DNA from: DAINBT01 sp036732785
Lineage (GTDB): Bacteria > Planctomycetota > Phycisphaerae > Sedimentisphaerales > SM23-30
Length of the DNA: 47,719 nt
Assembly (NCBI GenBank): GCA_964537505.1
Contig: CAZICK010000021.1
Span: 1 to 47,719, forward strand
Reading direction: 5' to 3'
In this document: positions 24,431-33,720 of the stretch, piece after piece
Position numbering within the stretch: the first letter of the stretch is position 1
How the letters are laid out: each line of letters starts with the position of its first letter
Program-made: the position numbers and the translations under genes
The notes under the pieces: generated by a model
What the model was told of the DNA's origin: nothing
The model's input: the letters and a program-made list of their open reading frames with translations, nothing else
Database searches by the model: none

Positions 24431-27361
24431 TTACTTGTCGCGAATATCGACCAAAACATTCACTGATGGCAGCAGTTGAACCGGTCCCAGGAGGCCAGCC
24501 GGCTGGACTTGCCATGTTGTTCCGGGTTTGGCCCTGTACCCGTCAAACGTTGTTATGTTGGTGCGGGTGAATTTCTTTTCCGCAGGTAGGTTCTGGTCGC
24601 CGATCAGGCGGTTGATCCACAGGTTCATCACTTCGATCTTCAGTTTATTGGCACCGGGTTTGACAAGCGAAGTAATATCAGCCTGAAACAGCGGTTTCCA
24701 AAGTACACCGGCTGATTTGCCATTAACAAACACCTCGGCCAGTTCGCGTACATCGCCCAAATCCAGATGGACCCTTCGCCCGGGGGCAAGCCAATCGGCA
24801 GGGACATCCAACGTCTTCGTATAGAAGCCTACACCCGAATAGTATTTCACGCCCTCATTTTCATGATCGGTCCATGAAATAAGCTTTGGCAGTTTAATTT
24901 GTGCCGGGGCGCCCCACTTGGGATCAAAGTCAACCGTCCATTCACCGTCAAGCGTCAGCGGCTCAGGCAAAGTGTCAACCTTAACCTGCTTGGTTTGGCC
25001 TTTACTGCCGGTCAATGTGTACTGTCCATTTTGGAAGCACTGAAACGCAGCCGTATCAATACTGCCGGGCGAGGCGGCTTCACCAAATACCACGAAAACC
25101 GCTCCGCCCGGGGGCAGGTCAAGCCTTACACTGGTTCGGCCATCTGCTTTTTTGTAAAAGAACGTCTGTTTTATGCTGCCGTCAGCCGGGTCCCAAAGCT
25201 GCGGCGCTGAATCTTTTACTCGGAATAGACAATCGGCGTTTACCGGTAAAAGTGATTTGTTTCTCACGAAATAGATGTTTGTATCTTCAGTCTGCCGGTG
25301 GATGTAATCCAGATTTGCCGTATGCTCTGGGGTAAGGCAGGAAAAGTCCGGTGTAATAGATCTTTGCGTGAGCCATTGCTGTGGCGTTAAACCCCACACC
25401 ACCTCGCCTTTGCTATAGCTGTTCTGTTTGACCGTAGTTCCATCACACGGCCCCCACATCTTGTCAGCTAACTGGCGCAGTTTTACGCTCCGCGATTCAT
25501 AATCCTGCAAACCGGGGACATCCAATGGCTTAGGACCGATTATTGTCGCGCCTTGAGCGACCAGTTTCTCCAGCTTGACCAGCACTTCAAATTGCATATC
25601 ACGCTGATCGGGTAGTACAAGAACACGATATGACATGCCGTCAGGCAAGACTATCCGGCCGTCTTTAACTGACATACGATTCACGATAACATCGGTGTTG
25701 ACAACATCATAATCAAAGCCTGCGTCGAGGCCGTCAAGCAAGGGCTTTTCGGGAACATTAGCAAATAATGGCCAGAAATTAGGAGCCTTATCGCCGTAGT
25801 AGTATGCGACATCAGCAACGAACATACCCTGCTGTAGCATTTGGCAGCATCGCCCCAGGTAATCCATAAACGGCCGAGCCTTCGACCACCATACAACCTG
25901 CGGATTCATATCCACCCCCGCGTGATAGGTGCGGCCGGGATAACCGACCTCTTTGGGGGAATGCGAATAACCGTGATAGGTGATGCGGTTGAGGCCCTCA
26001 CAAAACGCCCTGTCCACTAACTGTTTACGAACAAATGGGCTGTCCATCCATCGCCGCCAGGTAGTCCATGATTCTGCATCAACATAAGGTTTGCCATAGA
26101 TGTGGGACGCACAGGCGATCTCTTTGACCAAAAAAATATTATTCTGATTCTTGATCCAAAACTCACCGCGAGGTATATCTACGTTTCCAAGCGCCTTTAG
26201 AGCGTCAACCGGACAGCTATCCCAAATAGGTGGGCCAGGCCCTCCCGCTTCACCTGCAAGTTCCAGACCGTATTGGGCACAGACTTCGCTTCCGGTTGTA
26301 TAGTGACTGAATATCAAAAGATCGCTAACCGTCTTCTTGTAGTCATACTCGAACCGCCCGCTGGTAACCTTATCTTTTATGGTCCACCCAGCCAATACAG
26401 GCAACCAGGCAACAGGATCATAACCATGATACTTCTTAAACCACTCAGGAAATTTCGGTGTCCATTGAATGCCTTCGTGCAGTTCCATACTATCGACCTC
26501 GAGGGTTTTCAAGGGACTCTCAGGATCGCCCCCTTTGGGTAATCCGAGTTTGTCGATGATGTACTCAAAGTGAAAACGCGTGGCATCCGGATCAAGAAAA
26601 TCGATGAACGGCCCTTTGGAATTGGGGCTTGCGGCAATCAATTGCTGACCATTATTACTGCAGACATATCGCACAACCTGCCAGTTTCCGGCAGGCGACC
26701 TCCAATTCAATTGGCCATCTTTGAGCTTGTCGGTAAGATCGATCACTTTTGAAAGATCGGCAATAACCTTGTCCTTGGAGTCGGGCCACGCCAGAACGGC
26801 AACGTCAAGATACCACTTCGGCAATCCATCTGCGCGTTTTGGGCAATCAAGTGGGACTTCCGGGAAGTCAAGCTTCTGGGTGATTTGGCCGGGACCGCTA
26901 ACAAGAACGCTCGAATAGAACAGGTTCTTGCTCGCCATTTCTGGAGGTACCCATGGACCGCCAGCATTCCAGCCGCTGGAGGTGATCAACCCCAGGTCAA
27001 GCCCCAGGCGTTTGGCTTCTCTCATTGAATGTTGCATCGCGGCGACTGATTCAGGCCCCATAAAGGGCGGACCCGCTGGAACAAAACCGCCGGGATTTCT
27101 CATCGCTTCGGTATCCCACATTTCCAAACCGCCAAGTCCCTTATCTTTGGCCTCTTCAAGATCACGCGTCAGACCGTCCAGCGTTACCGCACCATTTAGC
27201 CAGTTCCAATAGGCCCTTGGCCGAGCTTGGGGACCAGGATCCTTAAATCCTGACGCAAGTTTCAAATCTCCCGCATTCGCGGTACAACTGATACCAGCAA
27301 ATATCATAATCATCAAAGAAACTATAATGTGATATTTGCCGTTTAAACATTTACAAAACAT
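24431..27361 (-). CDS. Secreted GH106-like alpha-L-rhamnosidase
   Basis: A 976-aa exported hydrolase. A signal peptide with a possible lipobox (MIFAGISC) is followed by the GH106 N-terminal pattern: RPRAYWNWLNGAVTLDGLTRDLEEAKDKGLGGLEMWD, then LGLDLGLITSSGWNAGGPW. The long catalytic barrel ends with a beta-sandwich (LDLGDVRELAEVFVNGKSAGVLWKP) typical of these enzymes. They remove terminal rhamnose from pectin or rhamnogalactan-type glycans. The start follows AAAGGA at 7 nt. The presence of RhaT downstream supports the assignment. It lies upstream of the URO-D-like gene by 54 bp. Confidence 0.87.
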   Translation of the reverse strand: MFCKCLNGKYHIIVSLMIMIFAGISCTANAGDLKLASGFKDPGPQARPRAYWNWLNGAVTLDGLTRDLEEAKDKGLGGLEMWDTEAMRNPGGFVPAGPPFMGPESVAAMQHSMREAKRLGLDLGLITSSGWNAGGPWVPPEMASKNLFYSSVLVSGPGQITQKLDFPEVPLDCPKRADGLPKWYLDVAVLAWPDSKDKVIADLSKVIDLTDKLKDGQLNWRSPAGNWQVVRYVCSNNGQQLIAASPNSKGPFIDFLDPDATRFHFEYIIDKLGLPKGGDPESPLKTLEVDSMELHEGIQWTPKFPEWFKKYHGYDPVAWLPVLAGWTIKDKVTSGRFEYDYKKTVSDLLIFSHYTTGSEVCAQYGLELAGEAGGPGPPIWDSCPVDALKALGNVDIPRGEFWIKNQNNIFLVKEIACASHIYGKPYVDAESWTTWRRWMDSPFVRKQLVDRAFCEGLNRITYHGYSHSPKEVGYPGRTYHAGVDMNPQVVWWSKARPFMDYLGRCCQMLQQGMFVADVAYYYGDKAPNFWPLFANVPEKPLLDGLDAGFDYDVVNTDVIVNRMSVKDGRIVLPDGMSYRVLVLPDQRDMQFEVLVKLEKLVAQGATIIGPKPLDVPGLQDYESRSVKLRQLADKMWGPCDGTTVKQNSYSKGEVVWGLTPQQWLTQRSITPDFSCLTPEHTANLDYIHRQTEDTNIYFVRNKSLLPVNADCLFRVKDSAPQLWDPADGSIKQTFFYKKADGRTSVRLDLPPGGAVFVVFGEAASPGSIDTAAFQCFQNGQYTLTGSKGQTKQVKVDTLPEPLTLDGEWTVDFDPKWGAPAQIKLPKLISWTDHENEGVKYYSGVGFYTKTLDVPADWLAPGRRVHLDLGDVRELAEVFVNGKSAGVLWKPLFQADITSLVKPGANKLKIEVMNLWINRLIGDQNLPAEKKFTRTNITTFDGYRAKPGTTWQVQPAGLLGPVQLLPSVNVLVDIRDK

Positions 27362-27384
27362 AATTCGGTCCTTTCGTTGCTAAC

Positions 27385-27413
27385 AATCTTTTCCAAATAC
27401 CTTGAACTGTCAA
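27385..27413 (-). promoter_or_regulatory. Possible promoter of the GH106 gene
   Basis: Minus-strand TTGACA (27408-27413), 17-bp spacer, weak -10 AAGATT (27385-27390). The -10 is poor, so an activator may be needed. Confidence 0.4.
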
Positions 27414-27422
27414 AGATTTTAG

Positions 27423-27446
27423 TTTTCAATGCGTTTTTATTGAAAA
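27423..27446. promoter_or_regulatory. Inverted repeat upstream of the GH106 promoter
   Basis: TTTTCAAT (27423-27430) and ATTGAAAA (27439-27446) form a perfect 8-bp inverted repeat with an 8-bp centre. It ends 9 bp upstream of the -35 box, the usual place for an activator such as an AraC- or LacI-type protein. No such regulator gene is nearby. Confidence 0.5.
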
Positions 27447-27525
27447 TCGGCAGGAGTACATGGTTTTTTGTGCCGGGGGCCAAGGCGAAACGCCGAAAGG
27501 AATCGCCCGCTTTTGGGTTGTTGGA

Positions 27526-29283
27526 TCAGCCGGTAAAGTACATATAAACGACGACAATGATGGCAATGACAATCATGCTGTAAATGACGTCAGTATAATT
27601 CCAACTGGCCCGTGTTTGCTTACGATCCTCCACGGTAATGGTTCCATAGGTCAGCCCCCTGGTTTTGTCGTAAGATGGCGGGTCGGTGACGTAACTGACC
27701 GCGATCATAACCACCACGCACACAAGGAAGATGAGCAGACTGTAGTATTGGAAGAAGATGTTGTTGACAATCCAGAAGAACGAACCTTCCGTATAAGAGA
27801 AATCGCTTATCAACTTGATGGGAGTATCGACGGCTAAACGAGCCAGGCCCATGATAAAACCCACTGTCAGCGCCGCTAAAGCGCCTTTGCTGTTGAGACG
27901 TTTCATGAATACGCCAAAGAAAAAAACGACGAAAATCGGTGGTGCGAGGTAGGCTTGTACGCCCTGGAGATAATCATACAGGCCTTTGCCGCCCCGGATT
28001 ACCGGAATCCACATCAGGCCAATCAAGACCATTGCGGAGGTGGCTATCCGTCCCACCCAAACCAGCCTGTGCTGCGAAGCGCGTGGTCGAAACTTGGAGT
28101 AGAAATCCATGGTAAAGAGAGTGGAAGAGGCATTGAAGACTCCGGCCAACGAACTCATCAGGGCCGCCAACAGGCCGGCCACGACGATTCCTCGGACGCC
28201 GGCCGGCAGCACCGTGGTGACAAGCAGCGGAAAGGCTTTTTGGCATTCGTCGCGTAGCAGTTGTCCTTCCTGATCGAACAACGCCTGTTGAATCACTTGC
28301 GATTTGCCGCTTTGGGCCAGGGCAAAGCATATCATTCCGGGAATGATAAAGATGAACACGGGCAGCAGCTTGAGGAAAGATGCGAAGATGGAGCCCCGTC
28401 GAGCCTCACGTTCGTTCGGTGCTCCCAGTGCTCGCTGGACAATATACTGATCGGTACACCAATACCACAGGCCGATGATAGGTGCGCAAAAGAGCATTCC
28501 CAACCATGGATAGTTGTCATTGAAATACCATGCCATGCGACCCTGCTCCCTGATCGGCATCCATGTGCTGTCTATGTTTTCCGGGACGAGCGGTTTCCAG
28601 AGATTGAACATATCCGAGCCGCAAATTTCCCTCAGGGCATCCCAGTCACCCAGTGCCTTAAGGCCGAAGATGGTGACCAGGACCGAGCCAAGGATCAGCA
28701 CTACGGTCTGCAGGGCCTCGGTGTAAGCGACGGCACGTAAGCCTCCGAGGACGGTGTACATTCCCGTCAGAACGATCACAAGAATGGAACCGATCCAAAA
28801 ACTGTCAAGGCCCATGAAATTCAGGTCCGGCAGCAATACACTGAATACGACACCACCGGCGAATATTCCCACGGCAATTTTGGTTAGTATATATGCCACA
28901 AGCGAGATGACCGAGAGTACCCAGCGTGAGGTTGAGCAGAAACGTTTTTCCAGAAACTCGGGCATGGTGAAGACTCTGGAGCGAGCGTAGAAGGGTACCA
29001 TCACCCAGCCCAGGACCAAAAGGCACCAGGCATGAAGTTCGTAGTGGGCCATGGCCACTCCATCGGTGCAGCCGGAACCGGCCAGTCCCACGAGGTGCTC
29101 GGAGCCGATGTTGGAAGCGAAGATGGAAGCTCCGACGATGAACCAGCCAAGATTCCGTCCGGCCAGGAAATAGTCGTCAGCCGTGTCTTTGTTTTTTCGG
29201 ATCACCCACCAGGAAATACCAAGCAGGATCGCAAAATATATGCCAATTACCATCCAGTCAATAGCGGCAAACGATGTTTCCAT
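27526..29283 (-). CDS. SSS-family sodium/solute symporter
   Basis: A 585-aa polytopic membrane protein of the sodium/solute (SGLT) family. It has DYFLAGRNLGWFIVGASIFASNIGSEHLVGLAG at the N-terminus and WYWCTDQYIVQRALGA mid-protein, which are strong family signatures for sugar carriers. It is upstream of the GH106 gene on the same strand (164 bp), so it may carry a larger product such as a rhamnosyl disaccharide while RhaT takes free rhamnose. The specific substrate is not readable. Confidence 0.92.
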   Translation of the reverse strand: METSFAAIDWMVIGIYFAILLGISWWVIRKNKDTADDYFLAGRNLGWFIVGASIFASNIGSEHLVGLAGSGCTDGVAMAHYELHAWCLLVLGWVMVPFYARSRVFTMPEFLEKRFCSTSRWVLSVISLVAYILTKIAVGIFAGGVVFSVLLPDLNFMGLDSFWIGSILVIVLTGMYTVLGGLRAVAYTEALQTVVLILGSVLVTIFGLKALGDWDALREICGSDMFNLWKPLVPENIDSTWMPIREQGRMAWYFNDNYPWLGMLFCAPIIGLWYWCTDQYIVQRALGAPNEREARRGSIFASFLKLLPVFIFIIPGMICFALAQSGKSQVIQQALFDQEGQLLRDECQKAFPLLVTTVLPAGVRGIVVAGLLAALMSSLAGVFNASSTLFTMDFYSKFRPRASQHRLVWVGRIATSAMVLIGLMWIPVIRGGKGLYDYLQGVQAYLAPPIFVVFFFGVFMKRLNSKGALAALTVGFIMGLARLAVDTPIKLISDFSYTEGSFFWIVNNIFFQYYSLLIFLVCVVVMIAVSYVTDPPSYDKTRGLTYGTITVEDRKQTRASWNYTDVIYSMIVIAIIVVVYMYFTG

Positions 29284-29554
29284 GACTCAACTTTTCAATA
29301 AGTTTTTGAACTCTATTCCTCACAAACCTGTTGCCCACGATAAGATTTTTCGCCGTGTTTTCGTAAATATGCTTGTCAGGATGCAGTATGGATGTGCAAT
29401 CTTACTCAAAGCGGTGTAGTATGCAAATAATAAATTTCTCTTGCGGTATGTGGTGGTGACATGCACCCTTATACGCAATCCGGGTGGGGAATACATTTAC
29501 ATGGGCAGCGCATACCGGATGATACACACCCATAAAGACAAGATGCTCTTTTCG

Positions 29555-31363
29555 TTACCAGCTCAGGCCGCCGCGCAGCGGACGTTGTTTTTTCTTTTTG
29601 TCACTGGAAGGTGGTTCCGCTTGTTCGGCGGCATTCTCCTGAGAAGTGCTGTCTTCGGGTGTACCTTCCGCAGAAGGCAGGTCTTTTAATGACAATGCTA
29701 TTCTCTGACTGTCAAGATCGATATTGATAATCCTGACCTGAATTTCCTGTCCTTCACTGACCACATCAGTGGCTTTCTCCACTCGTTTGTCGGACATTTC
29801 TGAGATATGCAGCAGTCCGTCAACACCTGATTCAAGCGTAACGAACGCGCCAAAATCCGTTACACGCGAGACTTTGCCGGTACAAACATCATTATTAGCG
29901 TATTTCTCGCTGACGTTGACCCACGGATTTTCCTGGATGCTCTTCATACTCATGGAGATTCGCCGTTTTCCAACGTCCAGTTTCAAGATTTCCACCTCTA
30001 CCATCATGCCAGGGGCAACCACGTCCGAGGGATGTCTGATCCTGCCGGCCCAGGTCATCTCGCTGATGGGGATCAATCCTTCAACTCCCGCTTCCAGCTC
30101 GGCAAAGGCGCCAAAACTCATCATTTTAGTAATCTGAGCTTTATGCCTGGTACCAAGACCATATTTTTGCTCCGCCGTGGTCCATGGATCACAGCCCGCT
30201 TTGCGAAGACTAAGCGATATGCGTTGCTTTTCCCTGTCAACGCCGATGACCAGCACATCGATAGTCTGGCCCACCTGCAATATATCTTTGGGATGTTTCA
30301 CGCGAGCCCAACTGAGTTCACTAACGTGCAGCAAACCATCCACACCGCCAAGGTCAACGAAGGCGCCATAGTCCGCCAAACTACGAACCACACCACTGCG
30401 CGACTGCCCTTCCTCGATCTCGTTCCAGAGTTTTTCGGTATGTTCAGCCCGTTCCTGCAGAAGGACATTTCTCCGGCTCAGCACGATATTTTTATCGCCT
30501 CGCTCTACCTGCATGACTTCACAGACAAAACGCTCGCCAATCAGGGAGTCGATCTTTTCCACTCGTGCGATATCTATCTGAGAAGTAGGCATAAAAGCCT
30601 TCAGTCCTTTAATGTCCAGTTCCAAACCTCCCTTATTCGAGCCGGTCACACGTGCCTCGACACGAGAGCCTTCGGTGAGATTCTTCCGCAATAACTGCTG
30701 CTCAGCCGTTTTTCTCGATAGGATCAGCAGTCCGTCATGCGAATCGTACCTGACAATCGCTACGTTTATTTCCGTGCCGACCTCGATCGTCTCTCCCTCG
30801 TCATATTCCTCTTTGGGCAGAAAACCCTGCGACTTGCCGCCAAGATCGACAAATACCCCGTCGTTGGATTCGCCTATCACTTTGCCGCGGTTAATGTTGT
30901 GGACAAACGGTTCGTTCGGTGATTTTACTGGTCTTCGCTCTCTTGCTGGCGGCTTCGGTTTTGCCGGTGCTGCCTGCGCTTTTGCTTCTTCCGGGGGCCT
31001 TTGGTATGTTTCCGCAGAGGCATCCACAGTCTTTATTGATTCCTGCGGATCTTCAAGCTCATCAAAATCGTAAACGTCTATCAGGCTTATATCACCGAGA
31101 GCTTCTTCAATCTCATGTTCAAGTTCGATGTCATAATCCACACCGGGCGATTCGACCGGTTTGGGCGGAGGTTGTTGAGCAGGAATATCAGCCGATAGTT
31201 CTGCTGCGACGGCGCCATTCTGGGGGGGTTCCTGCGGCTGCTGGGGCGCCGAGCGGGGGGATTCCTGGTCACCGGGTTGATTTGCCGACAACGAATCCGG
31301 CTGTTCCGTTGAAAAGTCTTTTGATTCTTCACGTTTACTGTTGTTGTTTTCTAACTGACTCAT
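29555..31363 (-). CDS. rpsA: 30S ribosomal protein S1
   Basis: A 602-aa S1 homologue with five S1 (OB-fold) RNA-binding repeats from about residue 159 to 570. Each carries the G-x-V...GAFV-L...GL-H/P-SE pattern, for example GVVRSLADYGAFVDLGGVDGLLHVSELSW. The first about 155 residues are a low-complexity tail. It is rich in Gln, Pro and acidic residues at the start, acidic in the middle (about 75-110), then Pro/Ala/Lys-rich. S1 helps 30S subunits bind mRNAs, especially structured or weak-Shine-Dalgarno ones. The organism's standard S1 is probably this one, but the long tail and five rather than six repeats are notable. Confidence 0.9.
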   Translation of the reverse strand: MSQLENNNSKREESKDFSTEQPDSLSANQPGDQESPRSAPQQPQEPPQNGAVAAELSADIPAQQPPPKPVESPGVDYDIELEHEIEEALGDISLIDVYDFDELEDPQESIKTVDASAETYQRPPEEAKAQAAPAKPKPPARERRPVKSPNEPFVHNINRGKVIGESNDGVFVDLGGKSQGFLPKEEYDEGETIEVGTEINVAIVRYDSHDGLLILSRKTAEQQLLRKNLTEGSRVEARVTGSNKGGLELDIKGLKAFMPTSQIDIARVEKIDSLIGERFVCEVMQVERGDKNIVLSRRNVLLQERAEHTEKLWNEIEEGQSRSGVVRSLADYGAFVDLGGVDGLLHVSELSWARVKHPKDILQVGQTIDVLVIGVDREKQRISLSLRKAGCDPWTTAEQKYGLGTRHKAQITKMMSFGAFAELEAGVEGLIPISEMTWAGRIRHPSDVVAPGMMVEVEILKLDVGKRRISMSMKSIQENPWVNVSEKYANNDVCTGKVSRVTDFGAFVTLESGVDGLLHISEMSDKRVEKATDVVSEGQEIQVRIINIDLDSQRIALSLKDLPSAEGTPEDSTSQENAAEQAEPPSSDKKKKQRPLRGGLSW

Positions 31364-31407
31364 AACAATACAATCTCTTAAAAACTAACACCAATTAAAA
31401 AAACGCC

Positions 31408-31436
31408 ACTATATCAGATAACCTATTTTACACTAA
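31408..31436 (-). promoter_or_regulatory. Possible rpsA promoter
   Basis: Minus-strand TTAGTG (31431-31436), 17-bp spacer, TATAGT (31408-31413), about 45 bp upstream of the ATG. Confidence 0.4.
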
Positions 31437-31535
31437 TCTCATGTTGATTTTATATAAATTTTTTTGATTTGTCCATAGTTGTCATAACAATCGCTTATGA
31501 GCCTGCAAGGTTGCTTTTTCGCAAGTTCTTTAATT

Positions 31536-32261
31536 TCAGGCTCCATTCAGGGTAGTGTAAAGATCGCCATCCTGATCTTTCGTACCCATTGGGTATATTC
31601 GGCGTAATTTCGTCACAAGATGATGCGATTTTTGGGTCGGTTCAGGCAATCTGTATCGATTACAGCAACGCAACACCAGTTTGACCGCCGATTCCAATTC
31701 AACCAGATGTCCTTCTGAAACATATATGCACTTAACTTTTTCGCGAGTTCGCAAAACACTACCTATCACCTCATCGCCATCCATAAGTCGGCAACGGCAC
31801 CCTTTACGCAGCCCCACCTGACGATGGTCGCCGATCAGACGACTTTTGGCACATCCGATCGTGGCCCAGTTCAAATGCACTCCCACGTGACATGCCAACC
31901 CAAACCGCCGGGGATGGGCCAATCCCTGCCCGTCTATCAATAGCACATCGGGCCTGATCGAGAGCTTTCTGGCCGCCGAAATCATAGCAGGTGCTTCGCG
32001 AAATGACAACAACCCAGGAACATAAGGAAACCTCACCGGCTCATCGGCATAAGCAAATTCCTGTATCTGGAGTTGCGGGAAACTCAAGACTACAACTCCT
32101 GCGATGCACCACCGCTTATCGGGCGAAAATGCCACATCGGCTCCACCAACGTAATTGATAGCATCACCAAGGTGGGCTCGACGTCGTAAACAAGCCCATT
32201 GCTTCTGCAATTCTATGGCTTCTTTGATATTATAAGAAGTGGTTCCTTCCACTGAGTGCAT
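31536..32261 (-). CDS. nfi: Endonuclease V (deoxyinosine repair)
   Basis: A 241-aa nuclease that nicks DNA next to deoxyinosine. Family blocks are clear: GGADVAF with the first acidic ligand, FPYVPGLLSFREAPAM, PDVLLIDGQGLAHPRRFGLACHVG with the second Asp, and IGCAKSRLIGDH. The start ATG at 32261 gives a normal family length. It is on the minus strand downstream of nothing obvious, upstream of rpsA. Confidence 0.92.
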   Translation of the reverse strand: MHSVEGTTSYNIKEAIELQKQWACLRRRAHLGDAINYVGGADVAFSPDKRWCIAGVVVLSFPQLQIQEFAYADEPVRFPYVPGLLSFREAPAMISAARKLSIRPDVLLIDGQGLAHPRRFGLACHVGVHLNWATIGCAKSRLIGDHRQVGLRKGCRCRLMDGDEVIGSVLRTREKVKCIYVSEGHLVELESAVKLVLRCCNRYRLPEPTQKSHHLVTKLRRIYPMGTKDQDGDLYTTLNGA

Positions 32262-32513
32262 CCATTATTCTGGACCGCACGGATTACGGCTCTTGTTTGA
32301 AATACCTCGTCCAGCCTAATCACTCCTAAAGCTGAACTATATGGACCTAATACTTATAACTGGATATTCCATATAGTCAAGCAATAACTACCTAAAAAAC
32401 TTAACTGCTTTAAACACAAAGAGTTATGCAGCGATATTCGGTTTATAATTACTCATGTTTATTTCTTGATGGAGATAATTGGCGTCAATCCGGCAGATTT
32501 GGCGATTACTTGC
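32262..32513. other. Intergenic region
   Basis: A+T-rich spacer between the divergent endonuclease V and secreted-protein genes; apart from the promoter that follows at 32514, nothing convincing is seen. Confidence 0.5.
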
Positions 32514-32541
32514 TTGACAGTCTGGAGAAATTCGCTAAACT
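32514..32541 (+). promoter_or_regulatory. Promoter before the secreted-protein / rpmA / obg cluster
   Basis: TTGACA (32514-32519), 16-bp spacer, TAAACT (32536-32541). The leader to 32659 is about 110 nt and contains the hairpin GCGGC-AAGG-GCCGC near 32594. Confidence 0.5.
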
Positions 32542-32658
32542 GGACTGTTGCGATATAAAAGTTGGTTTAGTCAAACAGAGTAACTGACATGAAGCGGCAA
32601 GGGCCGCAACTTAGAGTGGAGTTTTGCGTAGAAAAACAACCTTTATCCTATTAGTATA

Positions 32659-33315
32659 ATGAATAGAATTAAATTCACTTTTTTTGGGGTTTTGATGGTT
32701 GGCATGGCCAGCTTTGCCGGGGACCGACCGGTCTGGGCGGTGGTTCAACCGGCAATGGTGCCTCCGCCAGACACTTGGCAGTTGGAATTTGAGCTGCACG
32801 GCGATCCGCAGCAGATAACCATTACACTGCCGGGTGATTCCCAGAGCCGTCGATTTTGGTATTTGCTCTATACCGTTACCAACAATACCGGCCGTGAAGT
32901 CGAGTTTTATCCCCGGTTCACCCTGTTCACCAATACGTTAAAGCTCTCCGATGCCGGTGTGGGAGTGCGAAAACCGGTGTTCCTGGAGATACGTAAACTT
33001 TATGATAAAACCATCCCGTTGCTCGAGCCGGAAGATATGGTTACCGGACCGATTCTCGTGGGACAGGACAATGCCCGTGATTCTGTGGCTATCTTTGAGG
33101 ATTTCGACCCCAATGCTGTCTGGGCCAAGCTTTTCGTTTCCGGACTGAGCAACGAAACCGTCGCAGTTGATCTGCCCAACACCATCGAAACTCAACAAAA
33201 AAAACAGATATTGCTTAGAAAAACTTTAATGTTAGAATATCAGGTTCCAGGCGACCGATACAGCCCACAGCAGCGGGTGATGCTTTATCGTAACCGTCAG
33301 TGGATTATGCGGTAA
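32659..33315 (+). CDS. Secreted protein of unknown function
   Basis: A 218-aa protein with a signal peptide (FFGVLMVGMASFAGDRPVWA) followed by a soluble beta-rich domain, including RRFWYLLYTVTNNTGREVEFYPRFTLFT, that resembles a small immunoglobulin-like or protease-inhibitor fold. No enzyme motif is visible. It appears to be a conserved planctomycete hypothetical protein. No Shine-Dalgarno sequence precedes the ATG, which instead directly follows a TATAAT-like stretch. It occupies the place where rplU usually sits, just upstream of rpmA. Confidence 0.65.
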   Translation: MNRIKFTFFGVLMVGMASFAGDRPVWAVVQPAMVPPPDTWQLEFELHGDPQQITITLPGDSQSRRFWYLLYTVTNNTGREVEFYPRFTLFTNTLKLSDAGVGVRKPVFLEIRKLYDKTIPLLEPEDMVTGPILVGQDNARDSVAIFEDFDPNAVWAKLFVSGLSNETVAVDLPNTIETQQKKQILLRKTLMLEYQVPGDRYSPQQRVMLYRNRQWIMR

Positions 33316-33370
33316 TAACAGTTACAGGGCCGACGGTTCGTCCGGCTCAGGTTGTTTTTTGAGGTAGATT

Positions 33371-33616
33371 ATGGCACATAAAAAAGGACAGGGATCATCA
33401 CGAAACGGACGTGACAGCAATCCTAAGTATCGTGGATTGAAAGTATTTGGCGGTCAGGTGGTAAAGCCCGGCTCAATTATTGTTCGCCAGCGTGGCACGC
33501 GTTTCCGGCCGGGAAGCAACGTTGGAATGGGTAGAGATTATACCATTTATTCTCTCATTGAAGGTATGGTGGCTTTCAAAGGCAAGCGCGTCTGTGTGGA
33601 ACAATTGCAATCGTAA
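33371..33616 (+). CDS. rpmA: 50S ribosomal protein L27
   Basis: The 81-aa L27 sequence begins MAHKKGQGSSRNGRDSNPK and continues with GQVVKPGSIIVRQRGTRFRPG. Its N-terminal tail reaches the peptidyl-transferase centre. There is no cleavable extension as in Firmicutes. A GAGG Shine-Dalgarno sequence lies 6-7 nt upstream. It precedes obg by 104 bp, the common order; the usual partner rplU is absent here. Confidence 0.97.
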   Translation: MAHKKGQGSSRNGRDSNPKYRGLKVFGGQVVKPGSIIVRQRGTRFRPGSNVGMGRDYTIYSLIEGMVAFKGKRVCVEQLQS

Positions 33617-33720
33617 GCTTGTACTTTGTCAACACAGCGTTGGAACATACTCAAGAGCAGCGGCTGTCGCTGCTCTTTTTTTTGGTTGCGGCCCCTGCCG
33701 CTTCGTAGAACTTGTGGATT

